From contig CP109468.1 in NCBI GenBank assembly GCA_036227345.1, forward strand, positions 3,906,001 through 3,970,000: a stretch of 64,000 bases of DNA, read 5' to 3'. A model generated the notes under the pieces. The model saw only the letters and a program-made list of their open reading frames with translations, did no database searches and had not been told where the DNA came from. This DNA comes from Streptomyces sp. NBC_01463 (GTDB lineage: Bacteria > Actinomycetota > Actinomycetes > Streptomycetales > Streptomycetaceae). This document shows positions 60,756-64,000 of the stretch, in pieces (position 1 is the stretch's first letter; each line of letters opens with the position of its first letter). Both the position numbers and the translations under genes were made by a program.

Positions 60756-63700
60756 CTAGGGAATGGTGTCCGGGTCCAGATCAGTGATCTCGCACGTGAC
60801 GACGTCCTTCTTGATGGCTTCCCCGCAGCCGAGGTCGGCCATGGGTGCGTACACGTAGTACGCGTCCTGGTCGAGCATGCGGTGCGCCTTGGCGAACGCG
60901 CCGAACGGCGCCATCGAGCCGGAGTTCACACTCAGCGCCATCGACGACCGGCCGCAGTTGATGTTCTTCCAGTCCGGCTCGGGGTAGCGCCCGTCGTCCC
61001 GCAGATGGATCTTGCCGTCGTCGGCCAGACCCTCGTACGTCTGGACGCACTGGGCCCCGTTGTCGACGGCGTACGAGGTGATGCCCGACGGAACCATGTT
61101 CGCGGGCATACCGGCCGACTCGTAGGTGGAGTTGAAGGAGAACTCGTCGCAGGACGGCGTGTCCCGCTTCGGGTGGTTGTACTGCTTCACGGCCTTCCTG
61201 GTCAGGCCGTGCGGCTCGAAGCCGTTCGCGCCGCTCCGGCCGCAGATCTTGTTGCGGTTCGCGTTGGCCCCCCGGTCGTACGCGTTGCGCTGGTTGGCCT
61301 TGTGCTCCGCCTTCGCCGTCATCGGCAGGTAGTGCAGCGGGGAGGACGGCCAGCTGCCCGGGTAGGTGCCGGTGCGCTGCCCGATCTTGCCGGTGATCAG
61401 CCAGATGTGCGCCGCGGCGGCCGGGAACTCATTGCCCTTGATCACATAGCCGGGCACGTAGTCGGGGAACACACAGCCGGGCGGCATACCGATGTCGGCG
61501 AAGTCGCAGCGCGCCTCGGCCTCGAAGATGCTGTCGCCGCTGACGCCGACGTCGGAGTCCTCGTCGGCCGCGGCGCCGTTGAAATCGGGGCCGAAGAAGC
61601 TGATCGGCATGGTGCGGGAGCGAGCTTTGTCCTTGCGGGACTTGCCGTCCCAGCCACTGCCGTTGGCGCCGCCGTTCTGGTCGTTCTTGACGTCGTACGT
61701 CATGGTGGCGGTCCCGGTCACTTCATGGCTGTCGTACTCCTTGGCGCCCTTCCAGGTCGTCGACCCGTCCCAGGTGAAGGCCGGGACGCCGGTACAGCCG
61801 AAGTCGCACCGGGGGGTGAATCCGATCTCGATGTCGTTCTTCATCGCCGGGGTGGGCGGCGGCGCCGTCTTCGGGCGGATCCGCGACCAGAACTTGATGT
61901 CCGGTGACTTGGTGTCGGTCTTGATCTGGACGTCTATGAAGAAGTCGGCCTGCGTCAGGCGCTTCTTCGTCTTCTTGTCGTAGGTGTAGTACTCGTAGTA
62001 CGCGGCCATGCACATCTTCGTGCGGTTGAACCAGCCCCACTGCGCGTTGTCCGGGTTCGGGGTCCCGTCCGGGTTGACCCCCGAGCACTCCGGAAGCAGT
62101 TCCGTGCCGGCGCGCGGTGCGACCGGTGCGGCGTCGAGCCGCTCGGTGACGACCGACGGCTCGGTGGCCGGACCGCCCTTGGACGTACGCGGCTTCAGCA
62201 CACCGCAGGAGACGGTTCCGTCACCCCGGTCGGTGCACTTCGGTGCCGTGCTCCTGAGAGCGGCGGTCGCCCATCCGGGGATCTGCTGCCACTCGCCGGT
62301 GGCCTTCCACTTGCCGTCGCTGTACGCCGGCTTGTCGGGCAGCGTGATGTCCACGACATGGTTCGTACGGACCTGGCCACCGGCAAGGAACCCGTAGGTG
62401 CCCGTGGCACCGACGTTGTCCGCGCGGTCGACCGTCTGCACCTCGACGTGGTGCGCGCCGTCCGCGCCGGGGGTCGCGGTGAACGAGCCGGTGGTGCCGG
62501 CCGTCGGCGCGCTCTGCCACTCCGGGGCGACCGCGCGTGCGGTGGGCCGGGTCGGCGGCCTGGGAGAGTCCCCGCCCTCCGCGTCGGGGGACTCGTCGGT
62601 GCCGTCCAGCAGGCCGGGGTCGTCGTCCTCGGGCAGTTCGCCGTCGACGCGGTAGCGGATCTGCTGCGCGCCGTCGTCGCCCGTGTCCACGTCGAACGTG
62701 CCCTGGACTCCCGTGCCGCCTCCGCGTCCGTCGTCCGGATAGGTCGCGGAGCCGATCGCGGCCGGCTCACCGGGGGCGGTGGTGTCGACGGCGAACTCGC
62801 GCCACGGAGACCAGCCGAGGTTGTAGTGGGTGCCGTCGTAGGCGTTGGTGCGGAACTTGTACGTCCTGCCGTCCTTCAGCTGACCGGCCGGGACCTTCAC
62901 GCTCGCCCAGGAGCCGGGGGCGACGTAGTCCGAGACGATCGCGCCGTCACCCGCAGGTGTGGTGATGGGCTTGTTCGTCGCGGCGTCGTAGACCTGGAAG
63001 GTCCCGTTGACCTTGTCGCCGTCCGCGTCGGCGAACTTGTCCCGCAGGGTCGGGGTGGTGGAGTTGACGGCCCACACCCCGGCGTAGGACTTGAACGGCG
63101 CACCGGCCTGCTGCGCGCTGCCGTCACCCGGCCGGAAGTTGTAGTTGACCGTGAGCTTGGGCTGGTTGGCCGTCGCGTTGCGGCTGTTGACGCGCTTCCA
63201 GGCCTTGGTGTCGTCGGACACGGCACGCACGCCCATGTGGCCGGCGGTCTGCTTGCCCGATGCCCACACCTTCGCCAGCTCGGTCACATCGGCCTTGATC
63301 CAGCCGTCCGCCGTGGAGGGGCATCCCGCCGGGTATCCGGCGGTCTGGGTGCCGGTGGCGTACTGCTGCATCCACTCGGGCTGCTTCGTCCACCGGGAGG
63401 CGGAGGACCCGGCACCGGTGTTCCACACCGTCCAGCCCTGCGCCTTGCAGTCGGTGGCACCGGAGTGGAAGTTGTACAGCTGCACACTCGCCGAGGAGAC
63501 GAGCGCGTCGGCGAAGGGCGCGGTGTTCCACGTCATCAGCGTCCGCGCGGTACGCGGCGTGCCGTCGGCGTTGACCGTGCCGGGGTTGCCGAAGTCGAGC
63601 TCGGTCTCCGAGCCCAGGTCGGTGGTCTCGCCCTGCTGCACATAGGTGTCGAACGTGTTCCCGAGCGCGGAGGTCGACGGGTCCACGGTGACCGGGTACT

Positions 63701-64000
63701 CCGTCGCCGGGTCCGCGAGGAACTCCGCGTCCGGGGTCACGACGAGGTCGATGTTCCCGCCGCCGTTGTCGACGACCTCCATGCCGACCCGGGCACGGTT
63801 CTCGTGCCTGCCGGAGATCTTGTCCACGCTCGCGTCCCACATGACGGGGGCGGGCATGGTGGCCTTGGGCGCACCGGTCCTGGCATCGGTGAACCGCACC
63901 GAGCCGTCCTTCTGCGCCGCCGCCTTGAGGCCCTTCGCCTTCAGCGGCAGCGTGTAGGTGTAGGCGCCGGCCGCCGGCGCGGAGTCGAGCCGCACGAACT
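60756..64000 (-). CDS. Large secreted DNRLRE protein with NucA/NucB-like nuclease C-terminus (5' part outside window)
   Basis: At least 1081 codons; the start lies beyond 64000. Read from the N-side, a DNRLRE-type module (PSTSALGNTFDTYVQQGETT, then WNTAPFADALVSSASVQLYN) is followed by fibronectin-like segments (FRTNAYDGTHYNLGWSPWRE) and an acidic linker. A Cys-rich region of about 300 residues comes next. The C-terminus resembles the NucA/NucB DNase domain: CDEFSFNSTYE, then a final AFAKAHRMLDQDAYYV. The protein is probably exported and cell-wall-associated. It could be an extracellular nuclease or a polymorphic toxin. The nuclease assignment rests on these short motifs. Confidence 0.75.
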   Translation of the reverse strand, partial: FVRLDSAPAAGAYTYTLPLKAKGLKAAAQKDGSVRFTDARTGAPKATMPAPVMWDASVDKISGRHENRARVGMEVVDNGGGNIDLVVTPDAEFLADPATEYPVTVDPSTSALGNTFDTYVQQGETTDLGSETELDFGNPGTVNADGTPRTARTLMTWNTAPFADALVSSASVQLYNFHSGATDCKAQGWTVWNTGAGSSASRWTKQPEWMQQYATGTQTAGYPAGCPSTADGWIKADVTELAKVWASGKQTAGHMGVRAVSDDTKAWKRVNSRNATANQPKLTVNYNFRPGDGSAQQAGAPFKSYAGVWAVNSTTPTLRDKFADADGDKVNGTFQVYDAATNKPITTPAGDGAIVSDYVAPGSWASVKVPAGQLKDGRTYKFRTNAYDGTHYNLGWSPWREFAVDTTAPGEPAAIGSATYPDDGRGGGTGVQGTFDVDTGDDGAQQIRYRVDGELPEDDDPGLLDGTDESPDAEGGDSPRPPTRPTARAVAPEWQSAPTAGTTGSFTATPGADGAHHVEVQTVDRADNVGATGTYGFLAGGQVRTNHVVDITLPDKPAYSDGKWKATGEWQQIPGWATAALRSTAPKCTDRGDGTVSCGVLKPRTSKGGPATEPSVVTERLDAAPVAPRAGTELLPECSGVNPDGTPNPDNAQWGWFNRTKMCMAAYYEYYTYDKKTKKRLTQADFFIDVQIKTDTKSPDIKFWSRIRPKTAPPPTPAMKNDIEIGFTPRCDFGCTGVPAFTWDGSTTWKGAKEYDSHEVTGTATMTYDVKNDQNGGANGSGWDGKSRKDKARSRTMPISFFGPDFNGAAADEDSDVGVSGDSIFEAEARCDFADIGMPPGCVFPDYVPGYVIKGNEFPAAAAHIWLITGKIGQRTGTYPGSWPSSPLHYLPMTAKAEHKANQRNAYDRGANANRNKICGRSGANGFEPHGLTRKAVKQYNHPKRDTPSCDEFSFNSTYESAGMPANMVPSGITSYAVDNGAQCVQTYEGLADDGKIHLRDDGRYPEPDWKNINCGRSSMALSVNSGSMAPFGAFAKAHRMLDQDAYYVYAPMADLGCGEAIKKDVVTCEITDLDPDTIP

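Noticed and set aside
1..64000. CRISPR arrays, tRNA or rRNA genes, prophage
   Set aside because: No regularly spaced repeats, cloverleaf-like sequence with a T-loop motif, rRNA segments or phage structural genes were noticed on reading. A dedicated tRNA or covariance search was not possible.

Overview
The window is high-GC DNA with dense genes on both strands, frequent GTG/TTG starts and rare TTA codons. It carries futalosine-pathway menaquinone genes, CebR- and DmdR-type operators and a LAxTG surface protein. Together these point to a Streptomyces chromosome or a very close relative, in a mostly core or conserved region. I saw no phage, CRISPR, rRNA or tRNA.

Layout. 1-7.9 kb: the start of a DoxX-like gene, a SigJ/ECF41-like sigma factor, small enzymes (VOC, SDR, DHFR-like), a LysR regulator, and an MFS exporter divergent from a DUF5937/ArsR-type regulator with a perfect palindrome between them. 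7.9-17.9 kb: a membrane-tethered EEP hydrolase, a choice-of-anchor A protein with a LAxTG tail, a cupin/zinc-ribbon protein, prolyl aminopeptidase, a six-helix Ser/Thr kinase, an aldo/keto reductase, a PadR/hydrolase divergent pair, and thpR. 17.9-25.6 kb: a MarR-MFS pair, an RHH protein, a purine permease, DUF2530, a CtpE-like Ca2+ ATPase and a secreted protein. 25.8-34.9 kb: a 1070-residue GHKL/sacsin-type ATPase, DUF3027, an MFS protein, a DUF2771 lipoprotein, mqnB-mqnD and a cold-shock protein. 35-39 kb: a HAD phosphatase and a two-permease/one-ATPase siderophore importer behind an iron box. 39.4-47.8 kb: an acidic membrane protein, a WYL/helicase-C protein, XPB helicase and a HelD-family RNA polymerase motor. 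47.8-54 kb: a GH9 cellulase under two CebR boxes, and cutC divergent from copA with a CsoR-type palindrome. 54-60.7 kb: GNAT, the pxpABC operon for 5-oxoproline, a mycothiol-type isomerase, an HD protein, an MFS exporter and a SUKH protein. 60.7-64 kb: a large secreted DNRLRE protein ending in a NucA/NucB-like nuclease domain, cut by the window edge.

How genes work together. mqnB and mqnD are translationally overlapped steps of one pathway. pxpA, pxpB and pxpC are overlapped and form one enzyme. The FecCD pair plus ATPase form an importer whose binding protein is elsewhere. XPB, its WYL partner and HelD form a genome-maintenance/transcription neighbourhood. From memory, the MarR, DUF2530, DUF3027, MFS, DUF2771, cold-shock, helicase-C and XPB families also lie near each other in Mycobacterium.

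The most unusual structure is non-coding: a family of roughly 440-bp elements, two full-length and one truncated (29.1-29.5, 39.0-39.4, 43.0-43.4 kb). The complete copy has perfect 32-bp terminal inverted repeats and three abutting internal hairpins, so it can fold as a four-way junction. One copy has a second palindrome nested in its end.
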